Positions 20,399 through 28,276 are shown, counted from the stretch's first letter. The stretch is 64,000 nucleotides of DNA from Prochlorococcus sp. RS04 (GCF_001989455.1 NZ_CP018346.1:682001-746000), one strand, 5' to 3'. Numbers and translations: made by a program. The notes: a model not told the origin generated them from the sequence alone.

Positions 20399-21357
20399 TT
20401 GAGGTTAAAAAAAATAATTATTTCTTGAATGAAGAAGTCAATACCTTTCTTCAAAACATAATTAAAAACAAATCATTGGCTAATGGTTATATATTTTATG
20501 GTGCTGAAGGATTAGGCAAAAAGCAAACTGCTCTTCAATTTATAAAAGAGATTTTCAAACAGTCTTCACCAAGCAAAAATGTTGAAGAGAGAATTACAAA
20601 CAATAACCATCCTGATTTTTTAATTATTGAACCTGATTCTCTTTTGGCAACAAAAAGTTCAGGAAGTGTCGAACTTGAAAAAACAATAAAAAGTGGATCC
20701 GAGATTATTAAAATTACTCAAATACGTAATATCAAAACCTTTCTTAGTCAAAAATCAATAAACTCAGAAAAAAAAATTGTTTTGATTATTGATGCTCACC
20801 TCTTAAACGAAGCGGCCTCAAATTGCCTTTTAAAAACTTTAGAAGAACCTAGTAACGGCATTTTTATTTTACTAACATCTAAATTAAACCTTCTATTAGA
20901 TACGATCATCTCAAGATGTCAAATCGTAAGATTTCGATCTTTTTCTAGTAAAGAAATAAAATCAATTTTAAAAGAATATCTAAATACTTCTAAATTAAAG
21001 ATAAATACAAAATTAAAATTTGAAGATTTAATAAACTCTGCAAATGGATCTCCAAAAAAATTATTGAAAAATATTGAAATTTGGAATGATTTTTCAGATG
21101 AAATTATGAGTAAATTAGATTATCCAATTAAAAATAGTCTGGAAATATTAGAAATATCTAAATCAATATCTGAAAAATTAGAAATTTTTCAGCAGATTTA
21201 TTTAGTAAATTTAATTCAAACAATTTGGTGGAGAAAAACAAAAAATATAGGTTTAGTTAAAAAACTTGAAAATTTAAAATCTCTCTTAAGAAAAAATATT
21301 CAACCAAAGTTGGCATGGGAAATAACTTTTTTAAAAATTTCAATGGAAGATATATGA
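20395..21357 (+). CDS. holB: DNA polymerase III delta' subunit (HolB)
   Basis: Clamp-loader subunit. 320 residues with an AAA+ fold: [20 protein letters not shown] (Walker A, somewhat modified), [21 protein letters not shown] (the family's typical [13 protein letters not shown]) and [13 protein letters not shown] (sensor-1/SRC motif). The zinc module seen in many DnaX/HolB proteins is reduced here to a loop. The C terminus is divergent. Overlaps tmk by 4 nt and converges on rpaA with 2 nt between the stops. Confidence 0.9.
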   Translation: MIEVKKNNYFLNEEVNTFLQNIIKNKSLANGYIFYGAEGLGKKQTALQFIKEIFKQSSPSKNVEERITNNNHPDFLIIEPDSLLATKSSGSVELEKTIKSGSEIIKITQIRNIKTFLSQKSINSEKKIVLIIDAHLLNEAASNCLLKTLEEPSNGIFILLTSKLNLLLDTIISRCQIVRFRSFSSKEIKSILKEYLNTSKLKINTKLKFEDLINSANGSPKKLLKNIEIWNDFSDEIMSKLDYPIKNSLEILEISKSISEKLEIFQQIYLVNLIQTIWWRKTKNIGLVKKLENLKSLLRKNIQPKLAWEITFLKISMEDI

Positions 21358-21359
21358 GA

Positions 21360-22142
21360 TTAGTCTGCTGCAGAATTTATCAGGTCTGGATTTCTTGCTT
21401 GAATGAACTCTTGCCTAGCAGTTTCCACTTGAGAACCAATAGGTAACTCGAGACAATATCCAGCACCGTATACAGTTTTTATATATATAGGTTTGCGTGG
21501 ATCGGGTTCAAGTTTAGTGCGTAAGTGCCTAATATGTACTCTTATTGTCTCAATATCATCATCAGGTTCATATCCCCATACTTCTTTAAGAATTAATGCT
21601 GGCGATACAGTTTGACCATGTCTCTGCAAAAGACAATGAAGAAGTTCAAATTCAAGATGCGTTAACCTAACAGGAGATTCAAACCAAATAGCTTCAAATC
21701 TTTCAGGAACAAGAGTTAAGGGTCCATAATTCAATATTTCTTGCTGATTACTAGAATTTAATTGTGCTCTATTGGTTCTTCTTAATAAAGCTTTTATGCG
21801 TACATATAATTCTTCTAAATCAAATGGTTTAGTAATGTAATCATCTGCTCCAGAATTAAACCCAGTAACCTTATCTTTAAGGCCTCCTAATGCAGTTATC
21901 ATCAAAATTGGTATATTTGATGTTCTTTCATCTCTTCTTAGTCGCTGGCATAAAGTCAATCCATCAACACTTGGTAACATTAAATCTAGGAGTATTAAAT
22001 CTGGTGAATATTGAAGAGCTAATGCTTGTCCTTTAATTCCATCTTCAGCTTTTTGGACATCAAAACCAGAATGTTCTAAATGCCTAGCCACCAAATCACG
22101 CATATCACGATCATCTTCAATTAAAAGGATTGAAATTTTCAT
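21360..22142 (-). CDS. rpaA: OmpR-family response regulator RpaA
   Basis: Master output regulator of the circadian clock in cyanobacteria, phosphorylated by SasA and controlling dusk gene expression. 260 residues: receiver domain with acidic pair LLIEDDRD, phospho-Asp in [20 protein letters not shown] and [18 protein letters not shown]. The winged-helix domain carries [20 protein letters not shown] and [20 protein letters not shown], segments nearly invariant in RpaA. The N-terminal half is less conserved than in Synechococcus elongatus. Prochlorococcus lacks kaiA, so how RpaA is timed here is of interest. A 397-nt gap lies upstream. Confidence 0.93.
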   Translation of the reverse strand: MKISILLIEDDRDMRDLVARHLEHSGFDVQKAEDGIKGQALALQYSPDLILLDLMLPSVDGLTLCQRLRRDERTSNIPILMITALGGLKDKVTGFNSGADDYITKPFDLEELYVRIKALLRRTNRAQLNSSNQQEILNYGPLTLVPERFEAIWFESPVRLTHLEFELLHCLLQRHGQTVSPALILKEVWGYEPDDDIETIRVHIRHLRTKLEPDPRKPIYIKTVYGAGYCLELPIGSQVETARQEFIQARNPDLINSAAD

Positions 22143-22539
22143 ATTTATGAACTATTAAATTAAAATTAAATTTTTGTATATTCTCTCAAGAATTTATAAA
22201 GATTGCTGAATAACTGTAAACAATTTTATCAATTAGATTTATAAAAACTTTGTTATATCAAGAGATTAGATAGAAATTGCAAATTTTAAAAAAGTTGAAA
22301 TTTTAGAATTTCTTTCGATTTGATTCACTTTTTCTTAATAATCAAAGGATTATTAGAAACAAATAATGGTTCCAATTAAAAAATATTTAACTCAAATTGC
22401 CATTCTAAGGTCTACAAAAATTGAATTAAATGGAGATTTTCAGTTTTCAAATAAGAATTAACTAAGTTTAAAATTTTTAGTTTCTCCGAAATGTTTAAAC
22501 TCATAATTTTGTCTATATTAAAAAAAATTTACGTAGTCT
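22143..22539. other. 397-nt intergenic region upstream of rpaA
   Basis: No confident gene. On the plus strand there is a short open frame of 31 codons at 22366-22461 (MVPIKKYLTQIAIL) with no recognisable similarity. A hairpin at about 22333-22357 has perfect arms AATAATC and GATTATT around AAAG, extended by TTCT/AGAA with one bulge. It has no following T-run on either strand, so it does not look like a simple terminator. The region is long for this genome and must hold the rpaA promoter and the promoter of the divergent hypothetical gene. Confidence 0.5.
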
Positions 22540-22899
22540 ATGAAAAAAAAGTCCATTATCTATTCTGATTTATCAAAAAAACAACTAGAAACTCTCAAAG
22601 AACTTTACATTCAGAAAAAAGTTGAATCGATGAGTCATCAAGAACTTAAACAATATGTATTAGAAATTATTTCTCATCAGATAAACGATACTATTGGCAA
22701 AGAAGAGGAAATGGAAGCATGGAGAGAAATGTCAGATTTTTTTGGAGAACAATTTGAAATAATTATCTTAGAGATACAAACAAAATACATTGAAGATAAA
22801 AACGTAATTGAAACAGAAATAGATTCTCAGAAGCAAAGAATAGAATTACTTGAAAGGCATAATTTGCATGAAGAGAAAAAGGATATGTGGGATGACTAG
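22540..22899 (+). CDS. conserved hypothetical protein of picocyanobacteria (119 aa)
   Basis: Acidic/basic helical protein with no domain I can name; I recall similar proteins in other Prochlorococcus genomes (possibly DUF7326). It has an N-terminal segment SDLSKKQLETLKELYIQKKV, the Met/His-rich MSHQELKQYVLEIISHQIND, and a C-terminal predicted coiled coil (IETEIDSQKQRIELLERHNL). No signal peptide or membrane helix. It is the last core-looking gene before the tRNA-Asn island. A weak hairpin at 22948-22972 may end its transcript. Confidence 0.65.
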   Translation: MKKKSIIYSDLSKKQLETLKELYIQKKVESMSHQELKQYVLEIISHQINDTIGKEEEMEAWREMSDFFGEQFEIIILEIQTKYIEDKNVIETEIDSQKQRIELLERHNLHEEKKDMWDD

Positions 22900-22947
22900 A
22901 ATTTCCCGAATGGTGCAGTAATTCAAACGATATGAAAAAGAATATGT

Positions 22948-22972
22948 CTTTGATTTAAAAAATCAATCAAAG
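22948..22972 (+). terminator. candidate weak terminator hairpin
   Basis: Arms CTTTGATT and AATCAAAG with a 9-nt loop, about 50 nt after the stop of the preceding hypothetical gene. A T-rich stretch follows only after a further ~14 nt, so termination strength is doubtful. Confidence 0.35.
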
Positions 22973-23006
22973 AGCTTATTATTTCATTTTTTTGGAGGAT
23001 TTAGTA

Positions 23007-23109
23007 AATGTTCTAATTACTGTTCTTAATAAACAATATTTTAGTTATAAACCCATAATATTTAAAGTAAATTATAATTATTTTTAATGTTCTAATTACT
23101 GTTCTTAAT
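23007..23109. repeat. perfect 24-bp direct repeat, two copies (23007-23030 and 23086-23109)
   Basis: Two identical 24-nt copies, each starting AATGTTCTAATT and ending TGTTCTTAAT, are spaced 79 bp start to start in non-coding DNA just outside the tRNA-Asn element. Each copy is itself an imperfect dimer of TGTTCTAAT and TGTTCTTAAT. They could be protein-binding sites or scars of an earlier insertion. Confidence 0.85.
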
Positions 23110-23179
23110 ATTATAAAATCATATACTTGATTGCATCTTTGGCTAACCACTATTTAACAAAAAGGAGTAGAAGAAATAA

Positions 23180-23204
23180 AAAAAGTCACCTTTTTAAGGT
23201 GACT
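23180..23204 (-). terminator. Rho-independent terminator, probably the original tRNA-Asn terminator displaced by the element
   Basis: Read on the minus strand, a perfect 10-bp stem (AAGTCACCTT / AAGGTGACTT) with a 3-nt loop is followed by a run of T. It lies just beyond the outer copy of the tRNA 3'-end repeat. If the element were removed and the repeats fused, this hairpin would sit about 25-50 nt after tRNA-Asn, where a tRNA terminator is expected. Confidence 0.8.
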
Positions 23205-23227
23205 TAGATAACTTTTTAAAATTTGTA

Positions 23228-23241
23228 AACTCCCCGGGCGG
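23228..23241. repeat. outer attachment-site copy (partial tRNA-Asn 3' end)
   Basis: AACTCCCCGGGCGG, identical to the sequence at 25001-25014. Only the last 12 nt of the tRNA plus two flanking bases are duplicated; the sequence diverges immediately inside (TAGTCAGG versus GATTCGAA). This is the distal junction of the element. Confidence 0.85.
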
Positions 23242-23309
23242 TAGTCAGGGTGATGTTTCCTGAAGGTGTATGAATGAATATGACATAAGAAATTTGCGAT
23301 TTCGATATA

Positions 23310-23331
23310 TTTCCCCACCATTTCCCCACCA
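23310..23331. repeat. iterons, two copies of TTTCCCCACCA at the left end
   Basis: Two perfect 11-bp units head to tail, the second running into the ATG of the AlpA-like gene (last base A at 23331). They start 68 bp inside the left attachment repeat. The same unit, in the same orientation, occurs at the right end. Positions fit either arm-type recombination sites or operators covering the ribosome-binding region of the AlpA-like gene. Confidence 0.85.
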
Positions 23332-23528
23332 TGACAAACCCAAATAATCGTCCCTTTCTAACTATTAGAGAAGTATCAGAACTTCTTGGAATTTCAATTT
23401 CTACGATTAATAGACAAGTTAAAAAAGGAACATTTCCGCCAAAACATAAATTATCTACCAAGAGAATCGGTTTTCTTAGGTATCAAATAGATCAGTGGAT
23501 AGGAGGGGAAAGAGATAAATGGAAATAA
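23331..23528 (+). CDS. AlpA-like helix-turn-helix regulator/excisionase
   Basis: 65-residue MerR/AlpA-type DNA-binding protein. The helix-turn-helix reads FLTIREVSELLGISISTINR, followed by the AlpA wing KKGTFPPKHKLSTKRIGFLR and terminal YQIDQWI. Such proteins activate integrase genes (AlpA of CP4-57), act as excisionases, or regulate neighbouring cargo. The ATG overlaps the last base of two iterons, which leaves no usual Shine-Dalgarno sequence and suggests control at or near the start codon. It is convergent with the restriction gene. Small size and single domain are normal for the family. Confidence 0.85.
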   Translation: MTNPNNRPFLTIREVSELLGISISTINRQVKKGTFPPKHKLSTKRIGFLRYQIDQWIGGERDKWK

Positions 23529-23559
23529 AAAATTTTATAAATCTACTCTTAAATCAGAA

Positions 23560-24852
23560 TCATTCAAAAAGTATTTCCTCAGGATCTCTGTATTGAATTA
23601 CGCCTTCGTATTCTAAATCAATTTTTTTTAAATATTCTGCTACATTTTTAAAACCTTGTTCAAAAACAATTTCATTAACCACTTCAGCAAGTTTTTTGCC
23701 ATTTATTAATAAAAGAGGATACTTATCTTCAAGAATTTCAATTTGTACTTTATCTGAAAAATAAGAAGTAGTTACATATACACCCAACCATCCTCTTTTG
23801 AGTTTGGCGACAGTTCTTGCAATATGCTTGCCTCCTGTTGGACTATTTAAGGATTCACATTTTGCTTGTCCTAATACAATAACTTTTGCACTTCCAAAAC
23901 CAGTCCCAATATCCATCCTTCCTATAAAGTCTATTCCAGAATCTCCACTACCTTTTGTTATCCACCCTGCTTTATAGTCTTTTGCAGACTTCCTTATTAA
24001 AGATTCTGTTACGATAGACGCTAAATTCTCAAATCTGAGTTTTTTGTTGTCATAAAAATCATATATTTCTTTGAGCGTTTTAAATTCTTTTGAACCTTTT
24101 TCTGGTTTTTGTTGTGAAGTTGGAAGAACATTCAGTTTAAATACATTTCTTCTTAAACTATCAATACTTTTATTCCCTAATTCAATCCATTTCTTCCATG
24201 ATGAAGGTGCTTTTTTTATTGTTTCCTCTATAGATAAATTTTTATCTCTCCGAAGGTTTATCCATTCCCAGTCAAAATATTCATTTTCTGTAGTCATCTC
24301 CAATACAGCAAAATCAAAAACATAATTAACAAAATCTTTATTGGTTTTTCCGTTATGTTGAACTATTCTCTCTGCATTTGTAATTATTCCAAATCCATTA
24401 AACTCCAAAAAACCTTTTTGCTTTCCATCAATTGATTTTCTTTTAAAAAATATTATCGGGCATGCCCCTCTTCGCACATCAATATTGCTTGAATTATGTA
24501 TTTCAAATTGCTTAAGTAGTGCTTTATTGCCTGATTTTTTCTCAGGATCTCCTATGTCCTTATTATCTCCGTAATATCTAATATGACCTTTTTGAATATT
24601 ATAAAAATCTTGCCATGGAGTAACTAAAGAACCACTTTTATGCGGACTTGAAGAAGTGATTATGGCAGGTGTTCTTTCTATACTCTTATTTCGTACTTTT
24701 CCTATAGGATTAATTCCACTTTCTAACAAAACTAAATTTTCATTTGGTAAGTCCGTATAAAATGAAAAATTAGGATAACCATCAATTTCAATTTGATCTC
24801 TCACTTTATCTTTTGGATATCTAAATATTTGCCCAATTTTTAATTTATTCAT
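23560..24852 (-). CDS. AspBHI/MspJI-like modification-dependent restriction endonuclease
   Basis: Likely cleaves DNA carrying modified cytosine, as MspJI-family enzymes do. From ATG 24852 the protein is 430 residues (MNKLKIGQIFRYPKDKVRD), about MspJI size. The N-terminal two thirds should hold the base-recognition domain (PNFSFYTDLPNENLVLLESG, RGACPIIFFKR, GFGIITNAERI). The C-terminal domain is Mrr-like, with Asp308 in GDSGIDFIGR, then GQAKCES giving Gln329 and Lys331. This D-x20-QAK spacing equals the MspJI active site as I remember it. The frame is open to 24951, but the extra codons run through the iterons and look non-coding. No cognate methyltransferase is present, as expected for a type IV-like enzyme. 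Confidence 0.75.
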   Translation of the reverse strand: MNKLKIGQIFRYPKDKVRDQIEIDGYPNFSFYTDLPNENLVLLESGINPIGKVRNKSIERTPAIITSSSPHKSGSLVTPWQDFYNIQKGHIRYYGDNKDIGDPEKKSGNKALLKQFEIHNSSNIDVRRGACPIIFFKRKSIDGKQKGFLEFNGFGIITNAERIVQHNGKTNKDFVNYVFDFAVLEMTTENEYFDWEWINLRRDKNLSIEETIKKAPSSWKKWIELGNKSIDSLRRNVFKLNVLPTSQQKPEKGSKEFKTLKEIYDFYDNKKLRFENLASIVTESLIRKSAKDYKAGWITKGSGDSGIDFIGRMDIGTGFGSAKVIVLGQAKCESLNSPTGGKHIARTVAKLKRGWLGVYVTTSYFSDKVQIEILEDKYPLLLINGKKLAEVVNEIVFEQGFKNVAEYLKKIDLEYEGVIQYRDPEEILFE

Positions 24853-24902
24853 AATTTTCTCTGAACAAATATTTATATTTATTTTGCCAGATATTGAAAA
24901 TA

Positions 24903-24935
24903 ATTCCCCACCATTTCCCCACCATTTCCCCACCA
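24903..24935. repeat. iterons, three copies of TTTCCCCACCA at the right end (first copy one mismatch)
   Basis: Head-to-tail 11-bp units: ATTCCCCACCA, then two perfect TTTCCCCACCA. They end 65 bp before the tRNA-side attachment repeat and lie 50-83 bp upstream of the restriction-enzyme start codon. Orientation relative to the chromosome is the same as in the left cluster. Confidence 0.85.
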
Positions 24936-24952
24936 CAAACTTTAATATCAAT

Positions 24953-24976
24953 AAAAAAAGACCTCTATTGAAGTCT
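24953..24976 (-). terminator. Rho-independent terminator after tRNA-Asn, carried by the element
   Basis: On the minus strand AGACTTC-AATA-GAGGTCT forms a 7-bp stem (one G-T pair) with a 4-nt loop, followed by seven T. It lies 26 nt beyond the tRNA 3' end but inside the element, so it replaces the displaced original terminator. Confidence 0.8.
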
Positions 24977-25002
24977 CCTGAAAGTTTTAGTAATAGATGT
25001 AA

Positions 25003-25074
<72 letters not shown>

Positions 25075-25122
25075 ATATAAATGAATTTAGCTCTTTAAAG
25101 TACCTTATGACAAGTAAAATAT

Positions 25123-25797
25123 TTAATTATATTGAAATTTTGATGGTTCTTGCCAGCTAGATAAAAAACCATTTTTCAACTCTGCTATTGCATCAGCATA
25201 AGCTAATTCTTCATAACGATGAGTAATCCACAAAGCTGATAGAGGTTTTTTATTGTTACTTGTAAGATTTTTAATAGTTTGTAAAACTTTTAATTGACTG
25301 GTTTGATCAAGTAACGCTGTAGGCTCATCTAAAAGAATAAAGTTTCTATTACTAATCAGAGCACATGCAATAGTTAAGCGTTGTTTTTGTCCGCCGCTCA
25401 AAGTATGAACTGGTCTTTTTTCAAAACCAGTCATTCCTACCTGATCAAGCACATATTCAATTTTTTTATTAATTTCATTTTGACTTATATTCTGATTAAT
25501 ATTAATCAGAAGTTCGCTCCTGCAATTTGGCATCAATATTTGATGATCAGGGTTTTGAAACACCATGCCAATATTTGCATTAGAGTCAATGACACCATTT
25601 TTTGGTTTGATTATTCCATTAATTAATTTTAAAAGAGTACTTTTTCCGCTCCCGTTTTTGCCTACAATCATCCAAAATCCAGGTTTTTTTATTGAGAAGT
25701 TACATTTAAAAATTAAATTTTCTTTTTCTCCAAGATATGAAAAAGAAACATCTTTGAATTTAATATGAGGTATTTCATTTTCAAGGGAATCTCTCAT
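25123..25797 (-). CDS. ABC transporter ATPase of the CbiO/energy-coupling-factor type
   Basis: 224-residue nucleotide-binding subunit with Walker A GKNGSGKSTLL, Q-loop NIGMVFQNPDHQILM, signature HTLSGGQKQRLTIA, Walker B FILLDEPTALL and H-loop WITHRYEEL. The FQNPDHQ-type Q-loop is typical of ECF vitamin/cobalt/biotin transporters (CbiO, EcfA). No T or S component is adjacent in this window, so the substrate is unknown. It lies 48 nt upstream of tRNA-Asn in transcription order and may read through into the tRNA. Confidence 0.88.
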   Translation of the reverse strand: MRDSLENEIPHIKFKDVSFSYLGEKENLIFKCNFSIKKPGFWMIVGKNGSGKSTLLKLINGIIKPKNGVIDSNANIGMVFQNPDHQILMPNCRSELLININQNISQNEINKKIEYVLDQVGMTGFEKRPVHTLSGGQKQRLTIACALISNRNFILLDEPTALLDQTSQLKVLQTIKNLTSNNKKPLSALWITHRYEELAYADAIAELKNGFLSSWQEPSKFQYN

Positions 25798-25805
25798 TAA
25801 TTCTA

Positions 25806-26084
25806 TTAATCTATGTTGAGAGAAAATCCTGGTCTTTTAGCTCCTCCTGCTACTGACGATTTTTCATACATCTGAACAGAAATGATTTCTTTAGCTCTTA
25901 CAGCAATTAATTTATCTTGCACTTTGTCACACCTTAGTTCGATCAAGTTTGAGGATTCTGAAGTTTCATTCATATAACTTTTTATTTCATCATAAATTCG
26001 TTTAACATCATCAAATTCCTTCTTCTGAATTGATATTGGAAAAGGTGAATATCTCAGACTTAGTTCCAACGAATACATAATCAT
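25806..26084 (-). CDS. UPF0367 family protein
   Basis: Short cyanobacterial protein of unknown function. The pattern MYSLELSLRYSPFPISIQKK, central ELRCDKVQDKLIAVRAKEI and C-terminal KSSVAGGAKRPGFSLNID matches the UPF0367 family as I remember it. The frame begins MIMYSLE; the second Met (MYSLELSL, at 26078) is the more family-like start. No membrane segment. 8 nt upstream of the ABC ATPase gene and probably in the same transcript. Confidence 0.8.
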   Translation of the reverse strand: MIMYSLELSLRYSPFPISIQKKEFDDVKRIYDEIKSYMNETSESSNLIELRCDKVQDKLIAVRAKEIISVQMYEKSSVAGGAKRPGFSLNID

Positions 26085-26229
26085 AATAAAATCTACCTCT
26101 TATATTACTAAATATTTTTGCGGAGGAAGTTATTAAAATTAAATTCTTTTGAGAAAATTATATAAAGATCTTTAAATACAATTATCATAAGTGTAGGAGA
26201 TTTTATTTTGCATTTTAAAAAATAATTTC

Positions 26230-27198
26230 ATGGAAATAGCAAATGATATAACTTCTCTAGTTGGAAATACCCCATTAGTAAAATTAAATCGAATCAGAAA
26301 GTATTTTGATTGTTATCCAGAAATAATAGCCAAACTCGAAAGTTTCAATCCATCAGCTTCCGTTAAGGATCGGATCGCTTATTCAATGTTATGTAAAGCT
26401 GAAGAAGAAGGATTAATAACACCGGACAAAACAACTTTAATAGAAGCAACTAGTGGGAATACTGGCATCGCACTAGCAATGGTTGCCGCAGCAAAAGGCT
26501 ATAAATTGATATTAACTATGCCGGATACGATGAGTATTGAGAGAAGGGCAATGTTAAGAGCATATGGCGCTGAATTACAGCTAACACCAGGGAAAGACGG
26601 AATGAAAGGAGCTTTAGATTTAGCTAATGAGTTGTCTTCAACAATTGCAAATAGCTATCAATTTAATCAGTTTGAAAACTTTGCTAATCCAGATATTCAT
26701 GAAAGAACGACGGCTCAAGAAATATGGTCCCAATCCAATAACAATTTAGATGGACTAGTTACAGGAGTAGGCACAGGAGGAACAATTACTGGTTGTGCAC
26801 GTTTTTTGAAAAAAGTTAATCCAAATTGCAAAATTTATGCCGTAGAGCCCAAAAAAAGTGCTGTGATTTCCGGAGAAAAAGCAGGATCTCATTCGATTCA
26901 AGGAATTGGAGCGGGTTTCGTACCAAAAGTTCTTAATACTAAATTAATTGATGAAATTATAAAAATAGATGACGATGAAGCATTTTATTATGGGCGTTTA
27001 TTAGCTAGATTAGAAGGCCTTTTATCTGGCATCAGCAGCGGTGCAGCTTTAGCAGCAACTATAAAAATCGGCAAAAGAAAAGAACTAATGAATAAAAGAT
27101 TAATAGTTATTCTTCCAAGTTTTGGAGAAAGATATTTATCAACAGCAATGTTTGAATCTAATACTTCAATTCAAGCCAGAAAAGATGGTTATCTTTAA
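26230..27198 (+). CDS. cysK: cysteine synthase (O-acetylserine sulfhydrylase)
   Basis: PLP enzyme that makes cysteine from O-acetylserine and sulfide. 322 residues with the PLP-Lys motif NPSASVKDRIAY around residue 44, substrate loop EATSGNTGIALAMV, phosphate-binding GVGTGGTITGCARFL and GISSGAALAAT near the C terminus. Normal length. Followed 16 nt later by a DnaJ-like gene on the same strand. cysH for sulfate reduction lies elsewhere in the window. Confidence 0.96.
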   Translation: MEIANDITSLVGNTPLVKLNRIRKYFDCYPEIIAKLESFNPSASVKDRIAYSMLCKAEEEGLITPDKTTLIEATSGNTGIALAMVAAAKGYKLILTMPDTMSIERRAMLRAYGAELQLTPGKDGMKGALDLANELSSTIANSYQFNQFENFANPDIHERTTAQEIWSQSNNNLDGLVTGVGTGGTITGCARFLKKVNPNCKIYAVEPKKSAVISGEKAGSHSIQGIGAGFVPKVLNTKLIDEIIKIDDDEAFYYGRLLARLEGLLSGISSGAALAATIKIGKRKELMNKRLIVILPSFGERYLSTAMFESNTSIQARKDGYL

Positions 27199-27214
27199 TG
27201 CATAATTTATAAAA

Positions 27215-27892
27215 ATGGAAAAAAATTTATATGAAGAATTAGGTCTCAAACAAAATGCAACCAGAAGTGAAATTAAATCTTCATATCGCTCTTTAGTTAA
27301 GCAACACCATCCAGATGCAGGCGGCAAGAAAGAACGATTTCTTGCAATACAAAATGCCTGGGAAACTCTTAATGATCCTATCAAAAAGAAACAATATGAT
27401 AGCAGTTTTTCCTTTTCTAGCTCATCATTTGATTCATTAAATGAAAATTGGGAGGAGAAATTTAATTCAAAAAAACATAATTCTTCAATTAAGGACAAAG
27501 AAGTTGAAACATGGATTAAAGAAATTTATAGTCCGATAAATAGATTAATTAGTCAAATCATTAAACCTTTGAATAACGAAATAAAAGAACTATCTGCGGA
27601 TCCATATGATGACGAACTAATGGAAAATTTTTGCAGTTATATTATTCTTTCACAAAAGAAAATAGAAAAAGTTGAAAAAATTTATAACAAAAAAATAGTT
27701 CCAAAGTCTATTTCAGCTTTAGGCCTCGATCTATATCATTGTTTTTCACAAGTTAAAGATGCACTATCAGAATTTGATAGATATACGCAAGGATACGTAG
27801 ATAATTACTTATTTGATGGCAAAGAAATGATCAAAGAAGCAAAAAGAATACAATCAAAGATGTCTATAGAGAAAAAAAATAAAAACTTTTAG
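27215..27892 (+). CDS. DnaJ-domain protein
   Basis: 225 residues: a J domain occupies residues 1-65 (LYEELGLKQNATRSEIKSSY, then the HPD tripeptide in KQHHPDAGGKKERFL). The remainder is a Lys/Glu/Ile-rich helical region without the Gly/Phe linker or zinc-finger domain of full DnaJ. It is thus a type III J-protein that would recruit Hsp70 (DnaK) to a specific client. The client is unknown. The C-terminal domain (WIKEIYSPINRLISQIIKPL) I do not recognise. Downstream of cysK by 16 nt. Confidence 0.85.
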   Translation: MEKNLYEELGLKQNATRSEIKSSYRSLVKQHHPDAGGKKERFLAIQNAWETLNDPIKKKQYDSSFSFSSSSFDSLNENWEEKFNSKKHNSSIKDKEVETWIKEIYSPINRLISQIIKPLNNEIKELSADPYDDELMENFCSYIILSQKKIEKVEKIYNKKIVPKSISALGLDLYHCFSQVKDALSEFDRYTQGYVDNYLFDGKEMIKEAKRIQSKMSIEKKNKNF

Positions 27893-27903
27893 ATATAAAA
27901 ATT

Positions 27904-28140
27904 TTATTGAGTATATTCTTTAAGTTGATCTAATTTGAACCAAACATCTGGAACAGGTCTGCGCCATCGAACCTGAGCATATTCGTCTTTAACTGAAAGA
28001 ATCTCTCCAGGGCCTTCAAAGACATAATTAGGTAGATCATCATCACTGGCTAGCGCTTCGATACTTTTTATATAATTTTCTCTATCGATAAAAACTAAGC
28101 TTCCTTTCTTGAGAGGTTTCTTTGGAATAGATTCTGTCAT
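27904..28140 (-). CDS. ndhO: NDH-1 subunit O (NdhO)
   Basis: Small regulatory subunit of photosynthetic complex I found only in oxygenic phototrophs. 78 residues with KKGSLVFIDRENYIKSIEAL, ASDDDLPNYVFEGPGEIL and the C-terminal VKDEYAQVRWRRPVPDVWFK, all aligning with NdhO as I know it. The start MTESIPKKPLKKG fits. In other cyanobacteria NdhO destabilises the large NDH-1 complex when abundant. Convergent with the DnaJ-like gene (11 nt). Confidence 0.9.
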   Translation of the reverse strand: MTESIPKKPLKKGSLVFIDRENYIKSIEALASDDDLPNYVFEGPGEILSVKDEYAQVRWRRPVPDVWFKLDQLKEYTQ

Positions 28141-28276
28141 AATAAATTCAAGAAAGATATTTGAAATCCATTATACAAAAACTTGTTTGAAAACTATTGA
28201 AAAAAATTTATACCGGAATAATAATTACAAACGTCTGAAAAATTTAATAGCCTTAAATGATAAACATTTATAAGAT

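Noticed and set aside
22366-22461. 31-codon frame upstream of rpaA as a gene
   Set aside because: No recognisable sequence features and no supporting context; kept only as a note in the intergenic entry.
23216-23461. Minus-strand 81-codon frame across the left end of the element
   Set aside because: It runs through the attachment repeat and the iterons and is antisense to the well-supported AlpA-like gene; the GKWWG residues simply translate the iteron DNA.
24853-24951. 33-codon N-terminal extension of the restriction enzyme
   Set aside because: It also translates the iterons (GKWWGNGGE) and lacks similarity; ATG 24852 gives a family-like start.
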